A stretch of DNA of 64,000 nt from a virus. The DNA is taken from the IMG/VR virus record IMGVR_UViG_3300025645_000062, positions 1 through 64,000 of that record. One strand, given 5' to 3'. Position 1 is the stretch's first letter. Every line of letters starts with the position of its first letter. The position numbers were made by a program, and so were the translations under genes. Below the pieces are notes generated by a model. That model was not told the origin of the DNA, made no database searches, and saw only the letters and a list, made by a program, of their open reading frames with translations. Positions 1 to 7,150 of the stretch are shown piece after piece.

Positions 1-349
1 TTATTAATTTTGCTTTGTTTAGTTTACCATCGGTTACAGCTATACTTCCTACAATTTCCCCTGACGCAAAAAGGTAAACAAATTTATTATTTTTTACTGT
101 GATATAAGGGACGCTTGTCGAATTACTAAAAAGCATGTCATATCCGCTTGCGCTTGTCGTACTAAATTCAACCTCAACCTCAAAATCACCCGCAAATGTA
201 ATAGGCTGTGCCATCTCATAATATGAATTAAGCACAGGGTCTAGCGTTACGAAGTATCGGGATAAATTTACCCCTAAAGCTAAATTTACAAACTTTATTA
301 TACTTGTAATTATAGGGTTAATTACCTTATTTAAAATTTTTCCAATCAT
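1..349 (-). CDS. Incomplete LamG-like virion or tail protein
   Basis: An open minus-strand frame starts with ATG at 349 and runs off the left edge without a stop, giving about 116 residues. The start is preceded on the minus strand by a GGTGG purine stretch. The N-terminus is hydrophobic (repeated Ile, Val and Leu over the first 35 residues). The following part has alternating beta-strand-like segments, with motifs such as YYEMAQPITF, EVEVEF and KNNKFVYLF, that resemble laminin-G/concanavalin-like domains found at the ends of phage fibres. The family call rests on pattern only. The gene is divergent from the coiled-coil gene at 441, and I recognise no clear promoter in the 91-bp gap. Confidence 0.6.
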   Translation of the reverse strand, partial: MIGKILNKVINPIITSIIKFVNLALGVNLSRYFVTLDPVLNSYYEMAQPITFAGDFEVEVEFSTTSASGYDMLFSNSTSVPYITVKNNKFVYLFASGEIVGSIAVTDGKLNKAKLI

Positions 350-440
350 TTTATACCACCAGTTTTTGCTATTAAGCACAAAGTTTAAGTTAAATCCACC
401 TATATTACCACTTATCATTAAGCTCTAAAAGGAAGTACAA

Positions 441-1271
441 ATGAATACTCATGAACCAGTAACAAGTATACCACTATCACTAGGTGAGTTATTACCTCAA
501 ATCCTATCAGCATACGATAGAGAAGTGATGGAATACAATGAAATATGTGAAGACATTGAGAATTTTGAAGAAAAAAATACTGCTCTAAATCTCGAGAACA
601 TTCTCTTAAAAAAGCAGGTTACAAAACTTACTGCTGATAACCTAGGATTAACTGAACGTCTTGAAGACTTATTAGGTAAAGTACAGGCCGTGCAAGACAA
701 TGCACAAGGTCATATGAATATGCTTCAACAAGCTAATCGTGAACGTGTTCAAGCCCAAGAAAAACTTGAACAAGCTATTATCACAATAGCTTCATATAAA
801 CAGTTAGGTACCCCTAAGAAAATTCGAGAACAAGTTAAATCTTACAAAGAAAAAGCTTCAATAAATGTCAAAGCAATCACAACTTTAAAAAATGAAGTCA
901 AAGGTTACCGTAGAAACAAAGATATGTTAAATGGTGTAGTTAATGATTTACAAGCAACCGTAGCTCAAACCAATATCCAATCTATTTGGTCAAGTGGTAA
1001 AGAACATTTAATGGTTTTCCCTGCTCCTTTAACCTTAGCTATAAATAATACAACCGAAAAACAACTAACTTTACTCTATATGAACGAAAGTGGTTGTGGC
1101 AAACTAATTGCCATTGATCAAGATGGTGAACCAGTTTTATGTACTATGCCTAAAGGTGGTTTAAAACCAAAAGCACCTACTCTTGCAAAAGCAGGTAGTA
1201 TTCTACGTAAGTTTAAAAAGAAAAATTGGAAGTTATCTCATAAAGATATAATGGACATACAAGAGAGCTAA
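441..1271 (+). CDS. Coiled-coil hypothetical protein, 276 aa
   Basis: The ATG at 441 follows an AAAGGAAG ribosome site. Residues about 30-175 are rich in Glu, Lys, Gln and Leu with heptad spacing and should form a long coiled coil. The C-terminal third looks globular: a hydrophobic block near residue 195 (HLMVFPAPLTLAI), a DQDGEPVLC segment, and a very basic tail (RKFKKKNWK). I do not recognise a family. It is the first gene of a short rightward pair that ends at a strong terminator at 1477-1500. Confidence 0.8.
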   Translation: MNTHEPVTSIPLSLGELLPQILSAYDREVMEYNEICEDIENFEEKNTALNLENILLKKQVTKLTADNLGLTERLEDLLGKVQAVQDNAQGHMNMLQQANRERVQAQEKLEQAIITIASYKQLGTPKKIREQVKSYKEKASINVKAITTLKNEVKGYRRNKDMLNGVVNDLQATVAQTNIQSIWSSGKEHLMVFPAPLTLAINNTTEKQLTLLYMNESGCGKLIAIDQDGEPVLCTMPKGGLKPKAPTLAKAGSILRKFKKKNWKLSHKDIMDIQES

Positions 1272-1272
1272 T

Positions 1273-1473
1273 ATGACACTAAATGAAATGTGGGAAGAAG
1301 TATCCGATACACTCGACCAAGCAGTTGATCCAAAAGACTGTCTTGCTGTAGGACTTAATATCCTCACTTGCTACCTAGAACTAAACAACGTTACAACGTT
1401 ATCAGCTGACACAGGTGAATCTACAATAGTTATTTCAATCCAAGAAAATACAGGTAATTTAGTAGTACATTAA
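1273..1473 (+). CDS. Small acidic hypothetical protein, 66 aa
   Basis: It begins two bases after the preceding stop, so the two genes are almost certainly co-translated. The protein is acidic and has no recognised motif. An N-terminal helix (NEMWEEVSDTLDQAV) is followed by beta-strand-like segments. A factor-independent terminator follows at once, so this is the last gene of its transcript. Confidence 0.7.
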   Translation: MTLNEMWEEVSDTLDQAVDPKDCLAVGLNILTCYLELNNVTTLSADTGESTIVISIQENTGNLVVH

Positions 1474-1476
1474 ATT

Positions 1477-1500
1477 AGCCCGCAAGCGGGCTTTTATATT
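1477..1500 (+). terminator. Factor-independent terminator
   Basis: The arms AGCCCG and CGGGCT enclose a CAAG tetraloop and are followed by CTTTTATATTT on the plus strand. It ends the 441-1473 transcript just before the stop codon of the converging gene at 1500-1874. Confidence 0.85.
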
Positions 1501-1874
1501 TAACCTACATATTTTACAGTGTCACTTTCAACAATAGCAGTTTTCACTGAATCTGGAGCAGGGTACTCAAATAGCTGTGCTAAATGAGATCTCCTTGCTG
1601 CCATATCTTTATGATAATTTGCTTCTTTCTGCTTAGATTTAACTGGATCAGCTACTGTTTGTTTTATACCCCAAACATGTTTTTGTTCAGTAGGTGTAAA
1701 ATCATGAATAGTTGCAATTATATCTTCGCCTTTAGTCATCTTAAACCAATCATCATACATGTGAAATTCAATACCAGTTTTCTCATCTACAATGTGTTCT
1801 TCGTTTAACTTCTTAAACCTAGGGTTTGATAGATTTTCGTGTACAAACTTTAAAATACTTTCAATGCTTAACAT
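1500..1874 (-). CDS. Hypothetical protein, 124 aa
   Basis: The start at 1874 is preceded on the minus strand by GGAG with good spacing. The sequence is mixed and polar, with an aromatic-rich middle (FHMYDDWFKMTKGEDI) and an HDFTPTEQKHVWGIKQ segment. No known domain is recognised. It lies downstream of the ECCC-motif gene (2060-2599) and is separated from it by a terminator-like hairpin (1884-1912), so it may be transcribed partly on its own. Confidence 0.7.
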   Translation of the reverse strand: MLSIESILKFVHENLSNPRFKKLNEEHIVDEKTGIEFHMYDDWFKMTKGEDIIATIHDFTPTEQKHVWGIKQTVADPVKSKQKEANYHKDMAARRSHLAQLFEYPAPDSVKTAIVESDTVKYVG

Positions 1875-1883
1875 ATTATTTCT

Positions 1884-1912
1884 CCAAAAAAGAAAGGGAC
1901 AGTACGCCCCTT
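1884..1912 (-). terminator. Terminator after the ECCC-motif gene extension
   Basis: On the minus strand AAGGGG and TCCCTT (one G-U pair) enclose a 7-nt loop and are followed by TCTTTTTT. It lies 10 bases past the second in-phase stop (1922-1924) of the upstream gene, not next to the first stop at 2060. This is consistent with the transcript including the extension. Confidence 0.65.
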
Positions 1913-1921
1913 AACTTATTA

Positions 1922-2059
1922 CTAACCTAATTTAAAAAATCCTTTTTGTTTTTTAGGTGATTTGACAGGTGACTCTTCAACCTTCACAGATTTTTCGTCA
2001 ACCTCTACAGTTATAGTGTGAGGTGTAGATTCCGTAGTTATACCTCTGTCAGGAACCTT
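1922..2059 (-). other. In-frame open extension past a UGA stop
   Basis: Directly after the UGA at 2060-2062 the same frame continues for 45 sense codons to a TAG at 1922-1924. It contains no ATG that could start a separate gene. The predicted peptide is Lys/Val/Thr/Pro-rich and ends PKKQKGFFKLG. The context is UGA followed by AAG, and a 3' A makes UGA leaky in bacteria. A terminator follows the second stop. It could be a readthrough tail, a decayed gene end or chance; three in 64 codons are stops, so 45 open codons by chance are unlikely but not rare. Confidence 0.4.
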
Positions 2060-2599
2060 TCAACCACGACCACCGCCATTACCACGACCATTATCAGCTA
2101 AAATAGCATCTAACTTAGCATTTTGCTGTGCATTAGATACTGCATCAGCAACACGCGTATCAGCAGCTTGATTAGCTATAATAGTAGCAAGTCCTGCATC
2201 AGTTTTAGCCTGATTTGAAACGGCTAACAACTTAGCGTCACAACAGCACTCAGCAGCTCTACGAGCATTTTCATTCTGCTCTCTAGATAAGGAATTAAAT
2301 TCTGACGTAATAAAACGAGAATTGTCATTTAACTTATCGGTTAAAGATGTGAAATGTTGATCTGCAATAGAACGGTTAGCAGCATCACGAGCACGGTCAG
2401 CAGCACTGTCTATTTGACTTAAAATACTTTGATGTTGATTTGTATTAGCTTCTTTATTGCTGTCTACTTTTGCATTAATAACTGAACCATCATATTCAAA
2501 GTTAGCTCCACTACGACTACGACCAAAACCATAACCATCACCACCACCATATGCTGCACGACTTAAAATTGAATCACCTACTAAACCTGAATCGATCAT
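2060..2599 (-). CDS. Conserved-looking phage protein with ECCC motif, 179 aa
   Basis: I choose the ATG at 2599 over the in-frame GTG four codons upstream, because that GTG lies within the GTGAG that serves as ribosome site for the ATG. The protein has a Gly-rich N-terminal stretch (AAYGGGDGYGFGRSRSG), a long Ala/Asp/Gln-rich helical region, a triple-cysteine motif AAECCCDAKLL near residues 115-125, then more helix and a Gly/Arg/Asn-rich end. Proteins with a similar helical body and CCC motif occur in many phages without known function. The UGA stop is followed by an A, and the frame stays open for 45 more codons (see 1922-2059). Confidence 0.75.
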   Translation of the reverse strand: MIDSGLVGDSILSRAAYGGGDGYGFGRSRSGANFEYDGSVINAKVDSNKEANTNQHQSILSQIDSAADRARDAANRSIADQHFTSLTDKLNDNSRFITSEFNSLSREQNENARRAAECCCDAKLLAVSNQAKTDAGLATIIANQAADTRVADAVSNAQQNAKLDAILADNGRGNGGGRG

Positions 2600-2689
2600 A
2601 TTATTTCTCACTTATTTATTCGTTATTTGTCATTATTGACATTGCTTACTATCCTAAACATTAACTAAAATTAATATGGGTAAAAGAAA

Positions 2690-2857
2690 ATGTTACAGCG
2701 TCACATAACAAAACAAGGGAACTGTACGTATTGTGGTAGTAGTTTACGAAAATGTGCAGAATGTCAGTCTTATTATCATGCAACAAACAAAACACATCTT
2801 TACTGCACGGCTCGATGCCGAATGCGTAAACACAGAAAGAGGAAGAATAATGCTTGA
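2690..2857 (+). CDS. Zinc-ribbon mini-protein, 55 aa
   Basis: A short frame with ATG at 2690. Cysteine pairs CTYC (residues 12-15) and CAEC (22-25), and two later Cys (39 and 43) around a Tyr/His-rich middle, look like a small zinc-binding fold. The C-terminal third is strongly basic (RMRKHRKRK), which suggests nucleic-acid or ribosome binding. The stop overlaps the start of the next gene (ATGCTTGA), a typical translational coupling, which supports it being real. I see no clear ribosome site beyond AAAAGAAA. It is the first gene of the run that includes csrA. Confidence 0.65.
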   Translation: MLQRHITKQGNCTYCGSSLRKCAECQSYYHATNKTHLYCTARCRMRKHRKRKNNA

Positions 2858-3059
2858 ACCCGAAGAACTAATTAAAGAATTACAGGAAGAAGTTATAGAT
2901 TTAATTTCTGAAGTTCACGAAGCAGAAAAAGAAATACTGCTTAGCCGTGAACGTGTTAAAACAGCATTTTTAGCCGCTTATGCCCTTGGGGATAAGCAAT
3001 CAATCGATGCCATGCAAACATGGCTGCAGTACGCTGCACAACAACAATGGGAAGTATAA
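2850..3059 (+). CDS. Small helical hypothetical protein, 69 aa
   Basis: I take the ATG at 2850, preceded by AGAGGAAG, rather than an upstream in-frame start at 2733 that would overlap the whole zinc-ribbon gene in another frame. The protein is acidic and helical (ELIKELQEEVIDLISEVHEAE), probably a short coiled coil, and ends in a Gln-rich stretch. It overlaps the zinc-ribbon gene by eight bases. Its TAA is followed directly by the csrA start, so the three are one translational unit. Function unknown. Confidence 0.75.
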   Translation: MLEPEELIKELQEEVIDLISEVHEAEKEILLSRERVKTAFLAAYALGDKQSIDAMQTWLQYAAQQQWEV

Positions 3060-3230
3060 ATGTTAGTTTTAAGTCGTGGATTAAACGAACGTATTATTAT
3101 AGGTGAAGATATTAGTGTGCAAATTATTGGTATCTCACAAGGCAAAGTAAAACTTGCCATAAAAGCCCCTAAACAAATCTCAGTTCACCGAGAAGAAGTT
3201 TATATTCGTATACAAAATCAAACTAAATGA
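3060..3230 (+). CDS. csrA: CsrA/RsmA-family RNA-binding regulator, 56 aa
   Basis: The frame begins MLVLSR and aligns without gaps to E. coli CsrA through residue 51: G15, G24, the KAPKQISVHREEVY block at 35-48, and R44, the main RNA-contacting arginine of the family. The second key arginine, R7, is Gly here. CsrA dimers bind GGA in RNA hairpin loops and ribosome sites to repress or stabilise mRNAs; a phage copy could act on host or phage transcripts. It starts directly after the previous TAA. A structured leader with GGA in a loop lies downstream, before the ThyX-like gene. The length fits the family (about 55-65 aa). Confidence 0.93.
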   Translation: MLVLSRGLNERIIIGEDISVQIIGISQGKVKLAIKAPKQISVHREEVYIRIQNQTK

Positions 3231-3301
3231 TATTATGTTTCGCGAACTGAGTCGGAGATTGTGTAAAACTTTCTTCTAATTTAAATTTTAAGGAGTAGTA
3301 C

Positions 3302-3412
3302 ATGTCCCATAATTTTCCACATGGAAATATGTTTCCAGATGACCCAATGAGTCCTCTTTACGAAGAAGAACTTGAGCCAGAAGAAGAATTAAGTTTCGAA
3401 GATGAAGATTAA
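3302..3412 (+). CDS. Tiny acidic protein, 36 aa
   Basis: The ATG at 3302 has a near-perfect ribosome site (TAAGGAG, 7 nt upstream). After an N-terminal His/Met/Phe-rich part the sequence becomes extremely acidic, with about 13 of the last 17 residues Glu or Asp. Such small acidic proteins can mimic nucleic acid or bind basic host proteins, but I recognise no family. It lies between csrA and the ThyX-like gene. Confidence 0.6.
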   Translation: MSHNFPHGNMFPDDPMSPLYEEELEPEEELSFEDED

Positions 3413-3450
3413 AGTTAACTTGCTGGTTAATTACTTTAATCTTTAAGGGT

Positions 3451-3518
3451 GTGTAGCCGTATACACTCGCCAACAAGAGCAGCTTGTTACTAACTGTCTA
3501 TTCAGGTGGGAAGCCTGA
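3451..3518 (+). promoter_or_regulatory. Structured mRNA leader with GGA loop, upstream of thyX-like gene
   Basis: Three successive hairpins can be drawn in the 131-base gap before the ThyX-like gene: GTGTA/TACAC (3451-3466), AACAAG/CTTGTT with a 5-nt loop (3472-3488), and TCAGG/CCTGA with a 7-nt loop TGGGAAG (3502-3518). The last presents GGA (3509-3511) in its loop, which is how CsrA targets are built. A second GGA lies in the ribosome site (AAGGA) 26 bases further on. With a CsrA homologue just upstream, a translational control element is plausible. This is inference. Confidence 0.4.
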
Positions 3519-3543
3519 CCCCCATTCAATTAAGGAATACCCC

Positions 3544-4491
3544 ATGAGCACTTGTAAAGTAGAGATGATTCAAGCATCTCGTTGTATAAACACGGGTAAA
3601 GAAATATTTACACTTGTGTGTGAATACCCTAGGGCAATTCATGCGCAGCTACTTACACACAATGTATTTAGTAAAAATTCAAGTTCCACCCGAGCAGTTC
3701 CTATTGCAGCTGCTATAAAACAAATTGAAAATAATCCTGCTAAGTATATCTGGACAGAAAAACAATCAGGTATGCAAGGTGCTTTATCTACTGAAGATCA
3801 AGCAATAGTTTATAATGAAGTTTTCGATTGGGCTAGATCAGCTGCAATAGAACATACTTTAGAATTAGTTAAACAAGGTGCACATAAACAAAATGCTGGC
3901 CGTTTACTTGAACCATTTCAAAATATCAAGATAGTACTTACTAGTACTGAATGGAAAAATTGGGATTGGTTACGTGATCATGAAGATGCACAAGGTGAAA
4001 TAGCTGACTTAGCTAGAGCCATAAAACATGCACGAGATAATGCTAAAGTTATAGAGCTTAATGCAGGTGAGTGGCATGTGCCATTTGTAAACCGTTATAG
4101 ATGCCCTGAATACGATGATCTAACTTATTATCTTGATGATGAAAATCAAACAGATCTTACTGTAGAAGAAGCCAAACTAATTTCAATGTCAGTTTGTGCT
4201 CAAGTCTCTTATCGTAAAGAAGATTACACTTTAAAAAAAGCTAACAAAATGAAAGGTATGTTGCTTAACGGCAGCAAAGTACACGCTAGTCCATTTGAAC
4301 ACCAAGCTACACCTGTTTCATCTTACACAGAAAATACAGGAAGTAATGACCCTTACGAGTTTGAGTCTTGGGAGGAAGGTGTAACACACCTAGACAGAAC
4401 TGGTAACCTTTGTTCAGCTAACTTTAAAAACTGGATACAACATCGTCAATTAATCAAAAATCACGATGGTGCAAACTTAACTAAGGACTGA
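3544..4491 (+). CDS. ThyX-like flavin-dependent thymidylate synthase homologue, permuted order
   Basis: The start is the ATG at 3544 behind AAGGA; an upstream TTG would extend it by 20 codons without a ribosome site. ThyX methylates dUMP to dTMP using folate, FAD and NADPH. Residues 21-53 align with the ThyX stretch leading into the signature (S43-x-N45-x-x-S48-x-R50), but the canonical RHR reads THN and the Glu after N45 is Ser. Residues about 120-175 resemble the ThyX C-terminal helical part. The block normally at the N-terminus (CAQVSY ... ASPFEH) is at the C-terminus, about residues 220-260. So the domain looks circularly permuted, and catalysis is uncertain. 315 aa. Confidence 0.75.
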   Translation: MSTCKVEMIQASRCINTGKEIFTLVCEYPRAIHAQLLTHNVFSKNSSSTRAVPIAAAIKQIENNPAKYIWTEKQSGMQGALSTEDQAIVYNEVFDWARSAAIEHTLELVKQGAHKQNAGRLLEPFQNIKIVLTSTEWKNWDWLRDHEDAQGEIADLARAIKHARDNAKVIELNAGEWHVPFVNRYRCPEYDDLTYYLDDENQTDLTVEEAKLISMSVCAQVSYRKEDYTLKKANKMKGMLLNGSKVHASPFEHQATPVSSYTENTGSNDPYEFESWEEGVTHLDRTGNLCSANFKNWIQHRQLIKNHDGANLTKD

Positions 4492-4493
4492 TT

Positions 4494-4709
4494 ATGCCTA
4501 AACTTCACGAACAAATTCCTGCTTTTAAGCTACACACTTATGCATATTTAAATGAAACTAAAGTATACATACTTAAAATTAAAACTTATTGCACTTGCTG
4601 TGATCAATTCTTAAAAGAAGTTACTTACTCCATTAAAGATTGGGAAACAAATGAAATACATTACGCTGTTCCTGAGTCGTTATTATCGTATAAACTAGAG
4701 GAAAAATAA
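4494..4709 (+). CDS. Hypothetical protein with CTCC motif, 71 aa
   Basis: It starts two bases after the ThyX-like gene, and its last base is the first base of the next start codon (TAATG). It has a beta-strand-like N-terminal half and a CTCC cluster near residue 33. Function unknown. Confidence 0.7.
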   Translation: MPKLHEQIPAFKLHTYAYLNETKVYILKIKTYCTCCDQFLKEVTYSIKDWETNEIHYAVPESLLSYKLEEK

Positions 4710-4924
4710 TGAGTAAACATACTAAACTTTTTGATGAATGTTTAGCAGCTAACCAAGGTAAACCTGCAGATATTTACATGGAAATGTTTAATTCTGCAGA
4801 CTCTGAAGATCTTACCTTTTTACTTAAAGAGTTTCATAGAACGCAGTCTACGTCTGCTGGAAATGCTTTAACAGCAAAACTTGACGATATGTTATCTAAC
4901 CAAATCGAATTAATTTTAAAATAA
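4709..4924 (+). CDS. Hypothetical helical protein, 71 aa
   Basis: The ATG overlaps the stop of the previous gene, and a GAGGAAAAA ribosome site lies within that gene's end. The sequence is helical (FDECLAANQGKPADIYMEMF, then a Leu-rich half). No family is recognised. It lies just ahead of the AAA+ ATPase gene and ends 20 bases before it. Confidence 0.7.
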   Translation: MSKHTKLFDECLAANQGKPADIYMEMFNSADSEDLTFLLKEFHRTQSTSAGNALTAKLDDMLSNQIELILK

Positions 4925-4944
4925 AACATAACTAAGGAATTATT

Positions 4945-5988
4945 ATGTCAGCTTCATCTCAACACGCTCTTTCTGTTTCATTCAACAACGCAGAAAAACT
5001 AACCAAACTTGCCTTAATGAAAGGCTTAGCAGTAATGCTACATGGTTCACCTAGCTCTGGAAAAACAGCTATTGGTAGTAAGATAGCTAAACAAGCTAAC
5101 TTGAAGTCTATTACTTTTTCATTGCTTGATCATGAACCTACAGATATATGTGGTTTACCTGATTTACGTGGTGAAAAAGCTACATTTAAACCTTTTGACA
5201 CTTTCCCTGTTGAAGGTGATCCACTACCTGAAGATAAGAATGGTTGGTTAATTATGCTTGATGAATTTTCGTCAGGTGGTCGAGCAATGCAAGCTGCTGC
5301 AAATAAACTTTTATATGAACGTTTAGTAGGTAGCAAAAACTTGCACCCTAACGCTCGTGTAATGGCAATGGGTAACCTTTCGTCTGATAACGCATTCGTT
5401 GTAGGTATGCCTCAACATACTAAATCTCGTCAAGCACACTTGTTTGTACACCAAGATTTGGAAGAATGGACTGACTGGGCTTTAGGTGCAGATATCAATC
5501 GTACTCTTATAGCTTATGTCCAAGCTAAACCAGCACTACTTACAAAGTATGATCCAGATAACATTGATGTTAACTATTCATGTGCTCGTACATTAGAAAT
5601 GGCTTCTGATGCACTTAAAGATAGTACTTTTGAACGTTGGATGCTTCCACTAATCCAAGGTATTCTTGGTACAGGTGTTGGCCTAGAGTTTTATAACTTT
5701 TCTAAATATTCTGCAGAATTACCAACTCTGAAAGAAATTATCCTTAACCCTGATGAAGTTAAAATTCCAACCCAGCAATCATACAAATTTGCTTTAGCTT
5801 TAATTATTTCGGATAGCCTTAACAAAGACAATGCCGCACAAGTAATGAAATTTATTGAAAGACTTTCTACAGACTTACAATACTTTATATTTCGTGCAGC
5901 ATGTAGACGTAACTTAGCACTTGCTGCAGTACCTGCAATAGAAAAGTGGGCTACAGGAATATCCAATAAATACTGTAAAATGAAATAA
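4945..5988 (+). CDS. MoxR-like AAA+ ATPase, N4 gp24-like
   Basis: Walker A is GSPSSGKT at residues 34-41 and Walker B is WLIMLDEF at 101-108. Between them a GLPDLRG segment resembles MoxR-type AAA+ proteins. Sensor residues follow in MAMGNLSS. It is followed eleven bases later by a VWA-domain gene, the same pairing as N4 gp24 and gp25 and as cellular MoxR-VWA systems, where the ATPase remodels a partner through the VWA protein. The phage target is unknown. The ATG at 4945 has an AAGGA ribosome site. 347 aa. Confidence 0.85.
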   Translation: MSASSQHALSVSFNNAEKLTKLALMKGLAVMLHGSPSSGKTAIGSKIAKQANLKSITFSLLDHEPTDICGLPDLRGEKATFKPFDTFPVEGDPLPEDKNGWLIMLDEFSSGGRAMQAAANKLLYERLVGSKNLHPNARVMAMGNLSSDNAFVVGMPQHTKSRQAHLFVHQDLEEWTDWALGADINRTLIAYVQAKPALLTKYDPDNIDVNYSCARTLEMASDALKDSTFERWMLPLIQGILGTGVGLEFYNFSKYSAELPTLKEIILNPDEVKIPTQQSYKFALALIISDSLNKDNAAQVMKFIERLSTDLQYFIFRAACRRNLALAAVPAIEKWATGISNKYCKMK

Positions 5989-5998
5989 GGGATTTACC

Positions 5999-7150
5999 AT
6001 GAAAAACGTAACCGAAGATACACTCATTGATTTAAAAATGCGTATGGCTATGGATCAAAATTTACTGTTCTTCACCTCCGTGCTTTATGGTTTAGAACTT
6101 AAATTAGGGGATACCCCTTATAATACTGCTTGTACCGATGGTGTAAGTATTATTTTTACTAAAGAATTTCTTGAAGGAATGTCTGAAGACGAAGCTTTAG
6201 GACTACTCCTTCATGAAGTTCGACATGTAACAGATATGCATCAATTCAGGTTAGCAGGTCGTGACCCAAAACTTTGGAATGCTGCATGTGATTATGCAAT
6301 TAATTACGACATTATTAACGATGGTTTTAAACTGCCTCAGTTAGAACATGCTTGCTATGATAAAAAATACGCAAACATGGCTGCTGAAGAAATTTATGAA
6401 GACCTTTTAAAAGATTCTCCTGAAGCACAGCCTATGATTTCTGATTTAAAAAAAAATACAGCTGAGGATGATTCACCTGAAAAAGAAATAGATAAAGAAA
6501 TTGAAACTGAAATTAAAGATTTAATTATTCAAGCTTCTCAAATTACTGAAAGAGTCTCAGAGAGTGCTGCAAGTAAAATACCTAGCCATATTAAACGTAT
6601 GGTTAAAGAATGGTTAAACCCTGTAGTGCCTTGGCAAAACATACTTCAGAAGTACATGAACCAGAAATGTAAAGATGATTATTCTTGGCAGCGTCCAAAT
6701 AGACGATATGCAGCTCATAAACTGTATGTGCCTAGTCTGTATTCTGAGCAACTTGGAAACATACATGTATTTATTGATGGTTCCTGCTCTGTTTCCACTG
6801 AAATGTTTAACATGCAAGTCGGTCAAATCAACTGGATTAAAAACAATTTAAACCCCCGTGAACTACGTATTATTGTATTCAATACCAAAATAGTAGACGA
6901 GTTCATCTTTGATGATTGCACGCCAATTAGAGTGGAATTTAAAGCTCGTGGTGGTACAGCTGTTAAAGAAATAGTTACCTACATGGAAGAAAACAAAGCT
7001 GAATGTAATATTGTTATGACTGATGGTTACTTCAGACATATTTCACTTGAAAATGTAAAAGATGATGTGCTTGCCCTTATCTACGATAATGATAATTTTA
7101 AGTGGGAAGGTGCTACAACTATTTACCTACCTGCGGAAAAATTAAGATGA
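5999..7150 (+). CDS. VWA protein with zincin-like N-terminal domain, N4 gp25-like
   Basis: The N-terminal half has a metallopeptidase-like motif HEVRH at residues 72-76, followed by an ALWNAACDYAIN-type helix as in the DUF2201 family. The middle is Glu/Lys-rich (about residues 145-180). The C-terminal half has a VWA fold with metal-ion site D260-G-S-C-S264 and a later TDG (about residue 342). It is expected to partner the AAA+ ATPase encoded just upstream. Whether the zinc site is a working protease is not known. The stop overlaps the next ATG (ATGA). 383 aa. Confidence 0.85.
   Translation: MKNVTEDTLIDLKMRMAMDQNLLFFTSVLYGLELKLGDTPYNTACTDGVSIIFTKEFLEGMSEDEALGLLLHEVRHVTDMHQFRLAGRDPKLWNAACDYAINYDIINDGFKLPQLEHACYDKKYANMAAEEIYEDLLKDSPEAQPMISDLKKNTAEDDSPEKEIDKEIETEIKDLIIQASQITERVSESAASKIPSHIKRMVKEWLNPVVPWQNILQKYMNQKCKDDYSWQRPNRRYAAHKLYVPSLYSEQLGNIHVFIDGSCSVSTEMFNMQVGQINWIKNNLNPRELRIIVFNTKIVDEFIFDDCTPIRVEFKARGGTAVKEIVTYMEENKAECNIVMTDGYFRHISLENVKDDVLALIYDNDNFKWEGATTIYLPAEKLR

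Noticed and set aside
1584-1808. Plus-strand 74-codon frame opposite the 124-aa gene
   Set aside because: No ribosome site, and the composition is Phe/Cys/Ile-rich, as expected for antisense of a lysine-rich protein.
2636-2664. Host sigma70 promoter with a TTGACA box ahead of the zinc-ribbon gene
   Set aside because: The -35 box is perfect, but the hexamer 17 bases on is CATTAA, a poor -10, so I did not list it as a feature.
3436-3525. tRNA-like folding (anticodon-like and T-arm-like stems)
   Set aside because: The third hairpin has a 5-bp stem and 7-nt loop, but the loop lacks the T-loop consensus, the acceptor pairs only partly, position 33 is not T and there is no D-arm. A leader structure is more likely.
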